The notes beneath the pieces were generated by a model. The model did no database searches and was not told where the DNA came from. It saw only the letters and a list, made by a program, of their open reading frames with translations. A stretch of DNA of 64,000 nt, taken from the NCBI RefSeq assembly GCF_014489615.1, contig NZ_CP060825.1:6060001-6124000 (forward strand). The letters are read 5' to 3'. The DNA comes from Streptomyces genisteinicus. GTDB lineage: Bacteria; Actinomycetota; Actinomycetes; Streptomycetales; Streptomycetaceae. Each line of letters begins with the position of its first letter. Position 1 is the first letter of the stretch. The position numbers and the translations under genes were made by a program. Below are positions 16,278 through 25,143 of the stretch, piece after piece.

Positions 16278-18029
16278 TCAGAGGCGGTGCACCGTGTGCA
16301 GCGTCCTGGCGTAGGTGCCGGTGCCGTCGAGCAGCGAGGCGCCGCCGAGGTCGGCCATGGTGGGGCCGTCGACGGTCTTGCGGCTGGAGAGGAAGCGGCG
16401 GCCGCCCGCCGTGTCCCTGCCCAGGTAGATCCCGACGTGGTCCACCGTGGCGGACTGGCCGTCGTCACCCGAGTCGGCGTTGAAGAGGACCAGGTCACCG
16501 GGCTGGAGCTGGGCCGCCGCCGGGGGAGCGGTGCCGTCGGTGCGGTCCACCCGCACCCCCGGCGCGTGCAGGGCCATGTCACGGGACCTGCGCGGCAGCC
16601 GGGTGCCGGAGGTGTCCTCCCCGGCGGCCAGCGGGACGCCCAGATGGTGGCCGAACACCATCCGGGTGTAGCCCGAGCAGTCCAGATTGCCCACCTGCCG
16701 CTGCGACGGCCCGGTACGGGTGCCGTCCGGGAACGTCCAGCCGATGCCCATGTACTCGTGGAAGTCGGCACCCTCGTACCGCAGGCCCCGGGGATCCAGG
16801 TACCCGTAGCCGGACGCGCCGAGGACCCGGCTGCCCGCGGCGGGGCCCGCCCCGCAGACCACGTCGGGCGCGCCGGGCAGGAACATGGCCGCGAAGGCGA
16901 GCACGTCGGGGGCGGTCGAGCCGGCCCAGCCCCGTACCGTCTGCTCGACGGCCGGGGTCCAGCTCCCGTCGAACGGCTCCGGCAGCACGCGCACCCAGTC
17001 GCCGTGGGTCACGGCCGGCGGGGCGTCCCACGCCGCGGCGTCCACCTGGAACCGGCTGACCGCCAGCGTGACCGGCAGGTTGGTGCAGCCGTCGCCCGCC
17101 AGCACGCGCAGCCCGACCCGTCCCCGGGAGAACACCGGGTCGGACGTGTCCACCGCCCACGCCGAGGGCTCCGCCCCGGACGCCCGCCAGGCCTTCACCC
17201 GGATCCGGTTGCCTTCGCGGACCACCCGGATCGTCCACGGCGTCCCCGCCGCCACGCCCGTCGCGAGCGTCTGCGCGGGCACCAGCTGGGTGACCGCGTC
17301 GGCGACCTCCTTCTCGACGCGCAGCTCCACGGCGCCCGTGGTGAGGAAGGAGAGCCGCGCCCGGTAGTGGTTGTGGGTGTCCTGGTAGCCGAAGGACAGC
17401 GCGTACGAGCAGGCCTGCCCGGCGGGCACCTTGTCGAACGCCGCGGTGGACCGGACGTCGACGTCCGTGATCCGGTCGTCGCGCACGGTGGCGTGCCTGC
17501 TCGCGTAGTCCGTGGTCAGCGCGACCAGACCGGCGCCCGGCGTCACCGACCAGTCGGCGGCGGCGGGCCCGAGGGTCGACCAGCTGCCCCCGCCGGGGGA
17601 GGAGCCCCAGTACTGCCGCTCGCCCTCGGGCAGCGCCGGGTCCGGCAGGGTGCGCCCGAAGTCGTCCGCGAAGGGCTTCTTGTTCTCGGTGAACGTCCTC
17701 TCGGGGCCGGGCAGGACGACCGTGCGGGCCCCGTGCGTGAGCAGCGCGACCCGCCGGCCGCCCGAGGTCACCTCGGTACGGGCCGGTGTCCCGGGCAGCA
17801 CCGTGGCGGTCAGCGCGGCGCCGAGCGTGACGCCGGTGAACCAGGAGGCGTCCAGCGGTGCGGTCGTCACGGAGGAGCGCGGGGACGTCAGGCCGGACGG
17901 AGCCGCGAGCGGCGCCGGGGCCGCCGCCGCGGCGGCCCGTGCCGCGGGGGCCGCCGACACGCCGAGCGGGAGCGCGGCGGCCGAGACGGTGAAGGCGGCC
18001 AGCAGGCCGCGCCGGGAGGTGGTGGTCAT
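16278..18029 (-). CDS. Secreted NlpC/P60-type cell-wall hydrolase with long N-terminal region
   Basis: 583 aa. TTTSRRGLLAAFTVSAAALPLG is a twin-arginine-like signal, followed by an Ala-rich stretch. Residues about 90-350 are beta-rich (GGSWSTLGPAAADWSVTPG, RVGLRVLAGDGCTNLPVTLAVSRFQVD), resembling a carbohydrate-binding or LamG-type fold, not firmly identified. The C-terminal third has an NlpC/P60 papain-like site: Cys451 in NLDCSGYTRMVFGHHLGVPL and His531 in VDHVGIYLG, with LQPGDLVLFNADSG between. It should cleave peptidoglycan stem peptides or related amides outside the cell. Convergent with msrB. The fusion of a large sugar-binding-like domain to P60 is less common than the RipA-type layout. 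Confidence 0.78.
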   Translation of the reverse strand: MTTTSRRGLLAAFTVSAAALPLGVSAAPAARAAAAAAPAPLAAPSGLTSPRSSVTTAPLDASWFTGVTLGAALTATVLPGTPARTEVTSGGRRVALLTHGARTVVLPGPERTFTENKKPFADDFGRTLPDPALPEGERQYWGSSPGGGSWSTLGPAAADWSVTPGAGLVALTTDYASRHATVRDDRITDVDVRSTAAFDKVPAGQACSYALSFGYQDTHNHYRARLSFLTTGAVELRVEKEVADAVTQLVPAQTLATGVAAGTPWTIRVVREGNRIRVKAWRASGAEPSAWAVDTSDPVFSRGRVGLRVLAGDGCTNLPVTLAVSRFQVDAAAWDAPPAVTHGDWVRVLPEPFDGSWTPAVEQTVRGWAGSTAPDVLAFAAMFLPGAPDVVCGAGPAAGSRVLGASGYGYLDPRGLRYEGADFHEYMGIGWTFPDGTRTGPSQRQVGNLDCSGYTRMVFGHHLGVPLAAGEDTSGTRLPRRSRDMALHAPGVRVDRTDGTAPPAAAQLQPGDLVLFNADSGDDGQSATVDHVGIYLGRDTAGGRRFLSSRKTVDGPTMADLGGASLLDGTGTYARTLHTVHRL

Positions 18030-18131
18030 GGCGTCATGATCGTCGGATGCCCGCGGGGGACCCCTGCCGACCCCGGCGGGCGCCCGCTTTGTGCCCGGCG
18101 GGCGAGGGCTCGCGCCGGGGCGGGGCGGCGG

Positions 18132-18956
18132 TCAGCCGGAGGCGGACACCAGCCCCGTCTCGTAGGCGATGATCACCAGCTGGACCCGGTCCCGGGCGCC
18201 GAGCTTCGACAGCAGCCGGGTGACGTACGTCTTGGCGGTGGCGACGCTGATGACGAGGCGCTCGGCGATCTCGGTGTTGGACAGGCCGCTGCCGACCAGG
18301 GTCAGCACCTCGCGCTCGCGGTCCGTGATCGCCGCCAGTTCACGGGCAGCCTCCGGGGCGCGTTCCGGGCGCCGCGCGAACTCCCGGATCAGCCGGCGGG
18401 TGACCGCCGGCGCGATCAGGCCCTCGCCCGCCGCCACGGTCCGCACCGCCGCGAGGATGTCGTCCAGTGCCATGTCCTTCACCAGGAAGCCCGCGGCTCC
18501 GGCGCGCAGCGCCCCGTAGACGATCTCGTCGTCGTCGAAGGTGGTCAGGACGACGACATGCGTCCCCGCGGTCCGCTCCGTGATCCGGCGCGTCGCCTCG
18601 ATCCCGTCCAGCACGGGCATCCTGACATCCATCACGACGACGTCCGGCCGCAGGCTCTCCGCCAGTGCGACGGCCTCCGCGCCGTTGCCCGCCTCGCCGG
18701 CCACCTCGATGCCCGGCGCGTCCGTGATCACCATCTGGAGCGCGGCGCGCACCAGGGGCTGGTCGTCGGCGAGCACCACCCGGACCACGTCCGGGCGGCC
18801 CGGCCCGGACGGGTCCGGCGCCGTGCCCGGCGGCACCGCAGCCCCGCCCTCGCGTACGGAGCGGCCGGCTGTCGCGCTCTCGCGCGCGTACCGGCCGCCG
18901 GCCGCCGCGTCCTCCCGTGCGTTCCCGCCGCCGGCCGCCGCCGCGGGGGCCGTCAC
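18132..18956 (-). CDS. NarL/LuxR-family response regulator
   Basis: 274 aa. The receiver domain starts only at about residue 55 (VVRVVLADDQPLVRAAL), with the phospho-acceptor Asp in VVVMDVRMPVLDGIE and Lys in GFLVKDMALDDIL. The C-terminal LuxR helix-turn-helix is ITDREREVLTLVGSGLSNTEI...VATAKTYVTRLLSKLGARDRVQL. The GTG start overlaps the kinase stop (GTGA), making a coupled two-component pair. The first about 50 residues are a low-complexity Ala/Gly/Arg extension with the loose repeat ARE-x3-AG (NAREDAAAGG, YARESATAG, SVREGG), unusual for this family; an internal start nearer the receiver is possible. It probably regulates the divergent ABC genes. Confidence 0.92.
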   Translation of the reverse strand: MTAPAAAAGGGNAREDAAAGGRYARESATAGRSVREGGAAVPPGTAPDPSGPGRPDVVRVVLADDQPLVRAALQMVITDAPGIEVAGEAGNGAEAVALAESLRPDVVVMDVRMPVLDGIEATRRITERTAGTHVVVLTTFDDDEIVYGALRAGAAGFLVKDMALDDILAAVRTVAAGEGLIAPAVTRRLIREFARRPERAPEAARELAAITDREREVLTLVGSGLSNTEIAERLVISVATAKTYVTRLLSKLGARDRVQLVIIAYETGLVSASG

Positions 18957-20284
18957 CGGGCACCCGCCGGAAGGGGCAGCCGGGCGCTGACGCGGAAGCC
19001 GCCGCCGGGGCGGGGGCCCGCCGAGAACTCGCCGTGCAGCAGCCCCACCCGCTCCCTCATGCCCAGCAGTCCGTAGCCGGTCTCCGACGGCGCCCCGCCC
19101 CGCCCGTCGTCGACGACCTCGATCGACAGGGCGTCCGTACGGTGGTCCAGCGTCACCCGGCACACGGCCGGCCCGGCGTGGCGGACCACATTGGTGACCG
19201 CCTCCTGCACGATGCGGTACGCCGACAGGTCGATCTCCGGCGGCAGCGGCCGCCGTTCACCGGTCCGGCACACCTCGACCGCCACCCCCGCGGCCGTGGT
19301 CGTGGCCGCCAGCCGGTCCACCTCGTCGAGCCCCGGCGCACCGGTGACCACGTCCGCGCCGGTCCGCGGAGCGGCCCCGGCCACCTCCCCGGACGGCGGC
19401 GTGCCCCGTTCCGCCTCGCGCAGCGCGCCGAGCATCCGGCGCAGCCCGGCAAGGGTCTCCCTGCTGGTGGCCTCCACCTCGCCCAGCGCTTCCCGGGCCC
19501 GTTCGGGCTGGGTGCCGATGACCCGCCGTGCCGCCCCGGCCTGGAGGGCGACGATGCCCATGCTGTGCGCCACCATGTCGTGCAACTCCCTCGCGATCCG
19601 CAGGCGTTCGTCGGTGACCGCCTGGGCCGTGATCCGCTCCCGCATCTCCTCGGCGTGCCGTCGCGACCGGTGCGCCGAGTCACCCGTCAGCCAGGCCACC
19701 ACCGCCGTCAGTGCCACCGCGAGCTCCGCGGAGGTGCCCGTGTCCCAGCCGGCCAGCCACCGGACGGCCAGATAGCCGGCCAGCACACCCAGCGCCATGG
19801 CGACCGCCACCGCCCCCGTGCGGCGCGGGCGGGAGGCCGCGACGGTATACAGGGCGACGTCGACGGCGAGGAACTGCGCCAGCGGGATCTCCCCGACGCT
19901 CAGCGACGTGGTGGCGACGACCGAGGCGGCCAGCAGCAGGCCGAGCCCGCCCAGCGGGCCGCGCTCCAGCCGCCGTGCCCCCGCCACGGTCAGCGCGGTG
20001 GCGAGCACCAGCTGGGTGATGCCGTCCCACCGGTAGAACAGGACGCCCGCCACGACGGGCGGCTCGTCCTCTCCGGGCAGCCGCACCCTGATGAGGAACG
20101 TGAACACCAGGCCCGCGCACCAGGCGAGGACCGTCCACACCCAGGGCGGGGCGTTCCGCCACGACCGGCCGGCGAGCGGGTCGCCCGTCGGCGTCGGCGT
20201 CGGCGTTGGTGTCGGTGTCCGTGTCGGTGTCGGTGTCGGTGTCGGAGAGGGCGTCGGCGGCGTCGGAGAAGGTGTCGCGGACAT
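18953..20284 (-). CDS. Two-component sensor histidine kinase (HisKA_3 type)
   Basis: 443 aa. After an N-terminal Pro-Thr repeat (residues about 4-33), 4-5 hydrophobic segments lie between about 47 and 190. The dimerization/phospho-acceptor segment is RIARELHDMVAHSMGIVALQAGAARRVI, and the ATPase domain has VTNVVRHAG and IEVVDDGRGGAPSETGYGLLGMRERV. It should phosphorylate the coupled response regulator; the membrane location suggests a cell-envelope signal, often antibiotic stress for kinases next to ABC exporters. The ATG at 20284 begins MSATPSPTPPTPSPT; earlier in-frame codons would run into the divergent promoter. Confidence 0.92.
   Translation of the reverse strand: MSATPSPTPPTPSPTPTPTPTRTPTPTPTPTPTGDPLAGRSWRNAPPWVWTVLAWCAGLVFTFLIRVRLPGEDEPPVVAGVLFYRWDGITQLVLATALTVAGARRLERGPLGGLGLLLAASVVATTSLSVGEIPLAQFLAVDVALYTVAASRPRRTGAVAVAMALGVLAGYLAVRWLAGWDTGTSAELAVALTAVVAWLTGDSAHRSRRHAEEMRERITAQAVTDERLRIARELHDMVAHSMGIVALQAGAARRVIGTQPERAREALGEVEATSRETLAGLRRMLGALREAERGTPPSGEVAGAAPRTGADVVTGAPGLDEVDRLAATTTAAGVAVEVCRTGERRPLPPEIDLSAYRIVQEAVTNVVRHAGPAVCRVTLDHRTDALSIEVVDDGRGGAPSETGYGLLGMRERVGLLHGEFSAGPRPGGGFRVSARLPLPAGAR
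20187..20275. repeat. GTCGGT-type hexanucleotide microsatellite inside the kinase gene
   Basis: Imperfect tandem copies of GTCGGT/GTCGGC (plus-strand reading), at least ten in a row, encode the alternating Pro-Thr start of the kinase. Units are multiples of six bases, so copy-number change keeps the frame. Confidence 0.75.
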
Positions 20285-20417
20285 GGCGTGATCGTAGACG
20301 CGTGCGCGGCGCCGGGGATCCGACCAGGGGTGTACGACCGGGGTCGACGTCCGAGCGGCAGGACTGTCCACCGCGGCCGGATGCCCCGCGGGGCCTCCCG
20401 GCGGCACCGTGGAACCC

Positions 20418-21326
20418 ATGATCGAGGTCGACGAACTGACGAAGCGTTACGGACCGACGACGGCCGTGAAGGGGCTGACGTTCACCGTGCGGCCCGGCCG
20501 GGTGACCGGATTCCTCGGACCCAACGGCGCCGGGAAGAGCACCACTCTGCGGTTGATGCTCGGCCTGCACACGCCGACCGGTGGCACGGTCACCGTGGAC
20601 GGCCGGCCGTTCCGGGACAGGCCCCGGGGGCTGCGCCACGTCGGAGCCCTGCTCGACGCGGCAGAGGTCCACCCGGGGCGCAGCGCCGCCGCCCACCTCG
20701 CGGCCCTCGCCCGCTCCAACCGCATCCCCCGCTCCAGGGTCACCGAGGTGATCGAGGAGGTGGGCCTCGCCGCCGCGGCCCGCCGCCGGATCGGCGCCTA
20801 CTCCCTGGGGATGCGCCAGCGGCTGGGCATCGCGGGAGCGCTGCTCGGCGACCCGCCGGTACTGCTCTTCGACGAACCGCTCAACGGCCTCGACCCCGAG
20901 GGGGTGAGATGGGTGCGCGGACTCTTCGGCGAACTGGCCGCACAGGGGCGGACCGTCCTGGTCTCCAGCCACCTGATGTCCGAGATGGAGCACACCGCCG
21001 ACGACCTCGTCGTCATCGGCCGCGGTGAACTGATCGCCGCCGAGAGCCTGTCCGCCTTCGCGGCGCGCGGCGGCGGAGGCGGCGTCACCGTGCGGACGGA
21101 CGAAGGGGAGCGGCTCGCCGCACTGCTCACCGCCGACGGCGCCACCGTCCGCGCGGAGGGCGGCCTCCTCACGGTGACGGGCACCGACGCCGGCCGGGTC
21201 GCCGAACTCGCCCTCGACCACCGCATCCTGCTCGGCGAACTCACCACCCGTACCGCCTCACTGGAGGACGCCTTCATGCGACTGACCGCCGACCGCGTCG
21301 AGTACACCGCGGGGGAGAACCGGTGA
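20418..21326 (+). CDS. ABC transporter ATP-binding protein
   Basis: 302 aa. Walker A GPNGAGKSTT, signature YSLGMRQRLGIAG, Walker B VLLFDEPLNGLDPEG and H-loop VSSHLMSEM, i.e. a DrrA/BcrA-like exporter ATPase with the usual C-terminal regulatory region (TVRTDEGERLAALLTADGATV). It pairs with the permease whose GTG overlaps its stop. The ATG at 20418 is chosen; a GTG three codons earlier is equally in frame and no good Shine-Dalgarno precedes either. Divergent from the two-component genes, which suggests the exporter is their target. Confidence 0.93.
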   Translation: MIEVDELTKRYGPTTAVKGLTFTVRPGRVTGFLGPNGAGKSTTLRLMLGLHTPTGGTVTVDGRPFRDRPRGLRHVGALLDAAEVHPGRSAAAHLAALARSNRIPRSRVTEVIEEVGLAAAARRRIGAYSLGMRQRLGIAGALLGDPPVLLFDEPLNGLDPEGVRWVRGLFGELAAQGRTVLVSSHLMSEMEHTADDLVVIGRGELIAAESLSAFAARGGGGGVTVRTDEGERLAALLTADGATVRAEGGLLTVTGTDAGRVAELALDHRILLGELTTRTASLEDAFMRLTADRVEYTAGENR

Positions 21327-22180
21327 CCACCACCACGCCGCCGCCCGCCGCACCGCCCCGCGCGGCCGCCGAACCCCGGCCCCGCTTCGCCGACCTGCTC
21401 GCCGCCGAGTGGCTGAAGCTGTGGTCGCTGCGCTCGACCGGCTGGAGCCTGCTGGTCGCGGCCCTGGCGGTGCTCGCGTTCACCATGGGGACGAGCTGGG
21501 ACACCCACCGCTACTGGAGCGAGGACGATCCCGCCCACGCCGCGGCGTTCGTCGCGGACGGCATGCCGCTGGCGCACGCCTTCACCACCAACGCCGGCAC
21601 CCTGATGATGCTCGCCATGGGCGCTTTCGGGGCGCTCGCCGTCACCGGCGAGTACAGCAGCGGCCAGATCCGGACGACGTTCGCCGCCGTGCCGGCGCGC
21701 CGGTCCGTGATGGCCGCCAAGACGGCCGTCGTCGCCGCGGTCACGGCCGGCTTCGGCGCGTTCGTCGCCGGGGTGTCCTTCGCGGTGACGCAGGCGGTCC
21801 TCGGCACCCTGGGCGCGGGGGTTCCCCTCGACCACCCGGGCGCCCTGCGCGTGGTCGCCGCGTCCGCGCTGCTTGCTCCGGTCGCCGGGCTCGCGGGCGT
21901 CGCGATCGGCGCGGTGGTGCGCCACGGCGCGGGCGCGGTGGTGGGCTGTGTCGTCGTCCTGCTGCTGCTCCCCCTGCTCCTCTCCGACGACCGCCACTGG
22001 TCGGCCGTCCTCGGGCACACGCTGCCGTACCAGGCGTGGCTGCGTCTGACCGACGTGCCCTACGGGCCGGCCGGTCTGGTCCACCCGTGGTCCGTGACCG
22101 GGGCGTGGACGGTCTACGCGCTCTGGGCCGTCGTGGCGGCGGCGGTGGCCGTGGCCGCCGTGCACCGCCGGGACCAGTGA
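21323..22180 (+). CDS. ABC-2 type transporter permease
   Basis: 285 aa. The cytoplasmic Pro/Ala-rich start leads into RFADLLAAEWLKLWSLRSTGWSLL, typical for ABC-2 permeases of the BcrB/lantibiotic-export type, followed by about six hydrophobic segments (for example MMLAMGAFGALAVTGEY, GAVVGCVVVLLLLPLLLS, TVYALWAVVAAAVAVAAV). GTGA overlap with the ATPase gene. Substrate unknown; export of an antimicrobial or lipid is the usual inference for this pairing with a LuxR-type two-component system. Confidence 0.92.
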   Translation: MTTTTPPPAAPPRAAAEPRPRFADLLAAEWLKLWSLRSTGWSLLVAALAVLAFTMGTSWDTHRYWSEDDPAHAAAFVADGMPLAHAFTTNAGTLMMLAMGAFGALAVTGEYSSGQIRTTFAAVPARRSVMAAKTAVVAAVTAGFGAFVAGVSFAVTQAVLGTLGAGVPLDHPGALRVVAASALLAPVAGLAGVAIGAVVRHGAGAVVGCVVVLLLLPLLLSDDRHWSAVLGHTLPYQAWLRLTDVPYGPAGLVHPWSVTGAWTVYALWAVVAAAVAVAAVHRRDQ

Positions 22181-22194
22181 ACCGCCGGGCGGCG

Positions 22195-22230
22195 CGGGGC
22201 GCAGGGTGCCGCACGGCACCCTGCGCCCCG
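22195..22230. terminator. Strong hairpin between convergent permease and SUKH-4 genes
   Basis: 16-bp perfect stem (22195-22210 with 22215-22230) with a GCAC loop, 14 bp after the permease stop; it can serve both strands. Confidence 0.75.
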
Positions 22231-22337
22231 TGGGTGCGTCCCCCGCCGGCAGGGCCCGGGGCCGTCGCCGACGACACGGCGGGCCGGGCCGGTCACGGCG
22301 GTGGACAGGCCCGCGGAGCGGCGCGGACGGCCCGCGC

Positions 22338-23549
22338 TCAGAGCACCCCGCCCGCCTCGTCGTGGAACACCTCGGGCCAGTAGCGGTAGTCCTCCTCGTC
22401 GGCCGCCGGCAGACAGGCGACGGGGTCGACCGACGCGAGCACCTCGACCATCGTGGCGGCCAGCTGCTCGTAGAAGTCCGAGGTGAACCCGTGCTCCCGG
22501 TCGAGTCGCTGCTCCCGGCCGAAGAGCCAGAGCGTGAAGGCCAGGGTGGAGACGTCGGCGTTGACCGGGGTCGTCCCGGCGGAGCCGTACATGCGCCACG
22601 ACAGCAGACCGGTCCCGCCGTCGACGACGGCCTCCATGTCGTGGACCAGGCTGCCCAGGGTCACCAGACGGCCGGCGTCCGCCGGTACCGGCCGGTCCTC
22701 GTCGCCGTCCCCGTCGTGCCGGGCGGCTTCGCTCTCGGTGAGGGTGCGCAGCACGTCCTCGTCGCCCCAGAGGCCGAACATCAGCTCCGTACGCGGCAGT
22801 CCGACCTCGGTGAGGAAGCGTCTGGTCGGCTCGTGGGTCAGGACGCCGGGCAGCTCGGACGGGAGGAAGCGCCGTATGTCGGCGGCGCCGAACTCCTCGT
22901 CGAGCAGGCCGGGCGGCAGCGCGAGCGCCAGGCCGTCGCCCGGGCCGGCGATCAGACCGAGCGGCCGCACGGTGGCCGCGATCCGCCAGTAGGCGGGCAG
23001 CGCGTGTTCCCACTCGTCGCGCGGACCGGCCTCGCCCCAGTCGTCGCCGTCCCAGTCGGCGTCCTCGAAGACGGCCGACAGCAGCCGCTCGGCCTCCGCC
23101 ACCGCGGCCGCTCCCGTCCGGCCCGACAGGGAGGCGAAGCGCCCCCGCCGCGCCGTGAAGTCGTCCGTCTCCGCCAGGAATCCGGCCAGCGCGGAGAGCG
23201 ACGGGGCCAGGGGCAGAGCCTCCAGCGAGCCGGGTGAGTCCTCGAAGAGATACAGCGTGAACACCCGCCCCGTGGCACCGTCGAGCACGATCTCCAGGGT
23301 GTCCTCCCCGCAGGCCCGAAGGTGTCCGACGAGGAGCAGACCGGCGACGTGCGGGTCCAGCTTCCCCGCGTCGGCCCCGGGCGCCAGCAGGGCCGGCACC
23401 GGCACACCGCCCGACCGGGCCAGCGGCGCGAATCGCATCAGGGCGTGCCGCGCGGGCAGTTCCCCGCCCGTCAGCAGCCGGATCGTCGGCGGATGGACGA
23501 TCGACGGGTGCAGCTCGTCGGCGGGCAGGGTGACGGTCGGTGCGTTCAT
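22338..23549 (-). CDS. SUKH-4-like immunity-family protein, apparently with two related halves
   Basis: 403 aa, acidic. The C-terminal half has the SUKH-4 pattern THEPTRRFLTEVGLPRTELMFG, then LGSLVHDMEAVVDGGTGLLSWRMYG and VNADVSTLAFTLWLFGREQRL, ending LPAADEEDYRYWPEVFHDEAGGVL. The N-terminal half shows a weaker version (VHPPTIRLLTGGELPARHALMRFAP, DGATGRVFTLYLFEDSPGSLEALPLAPSLSALAGFL), so the protein may be a duplicated SUKH fold. SUKH proteins are best known as immunity proteins of nuclease toxins, but no toxin gene is near; many Streptomyces have orphan copies. ATG with GGGGGAG three to four nt upstream. Confidence 0.72.
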   Translation of the reverse strand: MNAPTVTLPADELHPSIVHPPTIRLLTGGELPARHALMRFAPLARSGGVPVPALLAPGADAGKLDPHVAGLLLVGHLRACGEDTLEIVLDGATGRVFTLYLFEDSPGSLEALPLAPSLSALAGFLAETDDFTARRGRFASLSGRTGAAAVAEAERLLSAVFEDADWDGDDWGEAGPRDEWEHALPAYWRIAATVRPLGLIAGPGDGLALALPPGLLDEEFGAADIRRFLPSELPGVLTHEPTRRFLTEVGLPRTELMFGLWGDEDVLRTLTESEAARHDGDGDEDRPVPADAGRLVTLGSLVHDMEAVVDGGTGLLSWRMYGSAGTTPVNADVSTLAFTLWLFGREQRLDREHGFTSDFYEQLAATMVEVLASVDPVACLPAADEEDYRYWPEVFHDEAGGVL

Positions 23550-23861
23550 GGACTCCCCCGTGGTCGTGCGGGGGCCGTGGCGAACTCCCGCGCCCACCAC
23601 TGTAGGAGCGACCACCGACATCGATGCTGATGCTCAGGCCGGTGGTCGTGGCTCGACCACTGACTGGCGTCCTGCCGGGCTGTCCTCGTGTTGTTCTGTC
23701 AACGCGGCCCGGGGGCCGGCGCGCACCGTCAGCCGCGCGAGTCCGGAGGACGGCGGCGTCGCCGTCCCGTACGGCCGCGGCAGCCCGGTCCGAGGTGACG
23801 TCCTCGCACCACCGGGCCAGGCGGACGGCCGTCTCCGGCGCCCGGCGCTGCGGGACCGCCG
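23550..23861. other. Gene-free stretch between SUKH-4 and VOC genes
   Basis: 312 bp. A minus-strand reading holds a short piece ARWCEDVTSDRAAAAV (near 23800) with no start or ribosome binding site; otherwise no coding or RNA signature is seen. The left end is the promoter region of the SUKH-4 gene. Confidence 0.4.
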
Positions 23862-24251
23862 TCAGCGCGGCTCCAGCAGGTCCCAGCGGTTGCCGTACAG
23901 GTCCTCGAAGACCGCCACCGAGCCGTACGCCTCGTGCCGCGGCTCCTCCAGGAAACGGACACCGCCCGCCGTCATCCGGGCGTGGTCGCGGGCGAAGTCG
24001 TCGGTGTGGAGGAAGAAGCCGACCCGGCCGCCGGTCTGCGATCCGACACGGTCGGCCTGTTCCCCGTCCTTCGCGCGGGCGAGCAGCAGACCTGTGCCAC
24101 CGGGGGAGCCGGGCGGGCGGACGACCACCCAGCGGGTGCCGTCCCCGCGGTCCGTGTCCTCGGCCAGCTCGAAGCCGAGCGGGCCGGTGTAGAAGGCGAT
24201 GGCCTCGTCGTACTCGCGGACGACCAGGGTGACCAGGGCGATGTGGGGCAT
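23862..24251 (-). CDS. VOC (glyoxalase/bleomycin-resistance fold) protein
   Basis: 129 aa, one complete pair of beta-alpha-beta-beta-beta modules: HIALVTLVVREYDEAIAFYTGPLGFELAED at the start and GSVAVFEDLYGNRWDLLEP at the end, with metal-ligand-like His3 and Glu residues. It most resembles the lactoylglutathione-lyase-like VOC proteins of actinobacteria; the substrate cannot be given. The ATG at 24251 lacks a clear Shine-Dalgarno; a TATAAC hexamer 8 nt upstream (minus strand) suggests a very short or absent leader. Confidence 0.85.
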   Translation of the reverse strand: MPHIALVTLVVREYDEAIAFYTGPLGFELAEDTDRGDGTRWVVVRPPGSPGGTGLLLARAKDGEQADRVGSQTGGRVGFFLHTDDFARDHARMTAGGVRFLEEPRHEAYGSVAVFEDLYGNRWDLLEPR

Positions 24252-24294
24252 CCGTGAAGGTTATACGTAACACTTCGATGGGACAATCACCGGC

Positions 24295-24942
24295 ATGCCA
24301 GCCCACTCCGTCCCGCCGCATCTCCTGGACCGCGCCCGCGGGCTCGCCGCCCGGGGCGGGCGCCGCATCCTGGGCGTCGCCGGGGCGCCCGGCGCCGGGA
24401 AGTCCACCTTCGCCGGGCACCTCGTCGAGGCGCTCAACGCCCCGGACCCCGCCGCCCCGCTCGCCGCCCTCGTCCCCATGGACGGCTTCCACCTGGCCGG
24501 CCGTGAGCTCGACCGCCTGGGCCGCACCGGCCGCAAGGGAGCCCCCGACACCTTCGACGCCGCCGGTTACGCGGCGCTGCTCGCCCGGCTGCGCACGCCG
24601 GAGCCGGACACCACCGTCTGGGCCCCGGACTTCGACCGCACCGTCGAGGAGGCGATCGCCGGCAGCCTGCCCGTGGAGCCGGGCGTCCCGCTCGTGGTCA
24701 CCGAGGGCAACTACCTTCTCCACGACGGCGGTCACTGGGCAGGGGTGCGTCCGCTGCTCGACGAGGTCTGGTACCTGGAGACCGACCCCGGGCTCCGGGT
24801 GCGGCGGCTGGTCGACCGGCACGTGCGCTTCGGCAGGGAGCGCCGGGACGCCGAGCTGTGGGTCGCCGGCTCCGACGAGGCCAACGCGCGGCTCGTGGCC
24901 CGCGGCCGTGCCCGCGCCGACCTCGTGATCACCGCCGACTGA
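24295..24942 (+). CDS. Uridine-kinase/PanK-like nucleoside or sugar kinase
   Basis: 215 aa. P-loop GVAGAPGAGKSTFAGHL (about 27-43), then LVPMDGFHLAGRELDRLGRTGRKGAPDTFDAAGY, which is the FRK/YggC subgroup pattern of phosphoribulokinase/uridine kinase proteins, plus VVTEGNYLLHDGGHW and a lid DRHVRFGRERRDAELWV. It probably phosphorylates a small alcohol such as a nucleoside, fructose or vitamin; the exact substrate is unknown. Divergent from the VOC gene across 43 bp. Confidence 0.85.
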   Translation: MPAHSVPPHLLDRARGLAARGGRRILGVAGAPGAGKSTFAGHLVEALNAPDPAAPLAALVPMDGFHLAGRELDRLGRTGRKGAPDTFDAAGYAALLARLRTPEPDTTVWAPDFDRTVEEAIAGSLPVEPGVPLVVTEGNYLLHDGGHWAGVRPLLDEVWYLETDPGLRVRRLVDRHVRFGRERRDAELWVAGSDEANARLVARGRARADLVITAD

Positions 24943-24979
24943 CGCACGCCGCACGCCGCATGCCGCCCGCGCGCCGCTC

Positions 24980-25002
24980 GGGCCGGGGCCCGTGCCCGGC
25001 CC
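24980..25002 (+). terminator. Hairpin after the kinase gene
   Basis: 8-bp stem GGGCCGGG / CCCGGCCC with a 7-nt loop, 37 bp after the stop. Confidence 0.45.
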
Positions 25003-25143
25003 TCCGACCCCAGCCCCGCACCCGTCCGCCCTCACCGCCGCCGCTCGGGCCGGGGCGGCGGGGTCACGGGCCGCCGCCCCGCCGTCCGTCCCGGATGGGT
25101 AGGCTCGACGGCAGGCAGACGACGGAGCGGAAGGGCGGTCGAC

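Noticed and set aside
23740..23850. Minus-strand fragment with ARWCEDV, also present in the orphan protein at 40533-40913
   Set aside because: Only seven residues match exactly, with no start codon, ribosome site or further similarity. I judge it chance or an undetectably old remnant.
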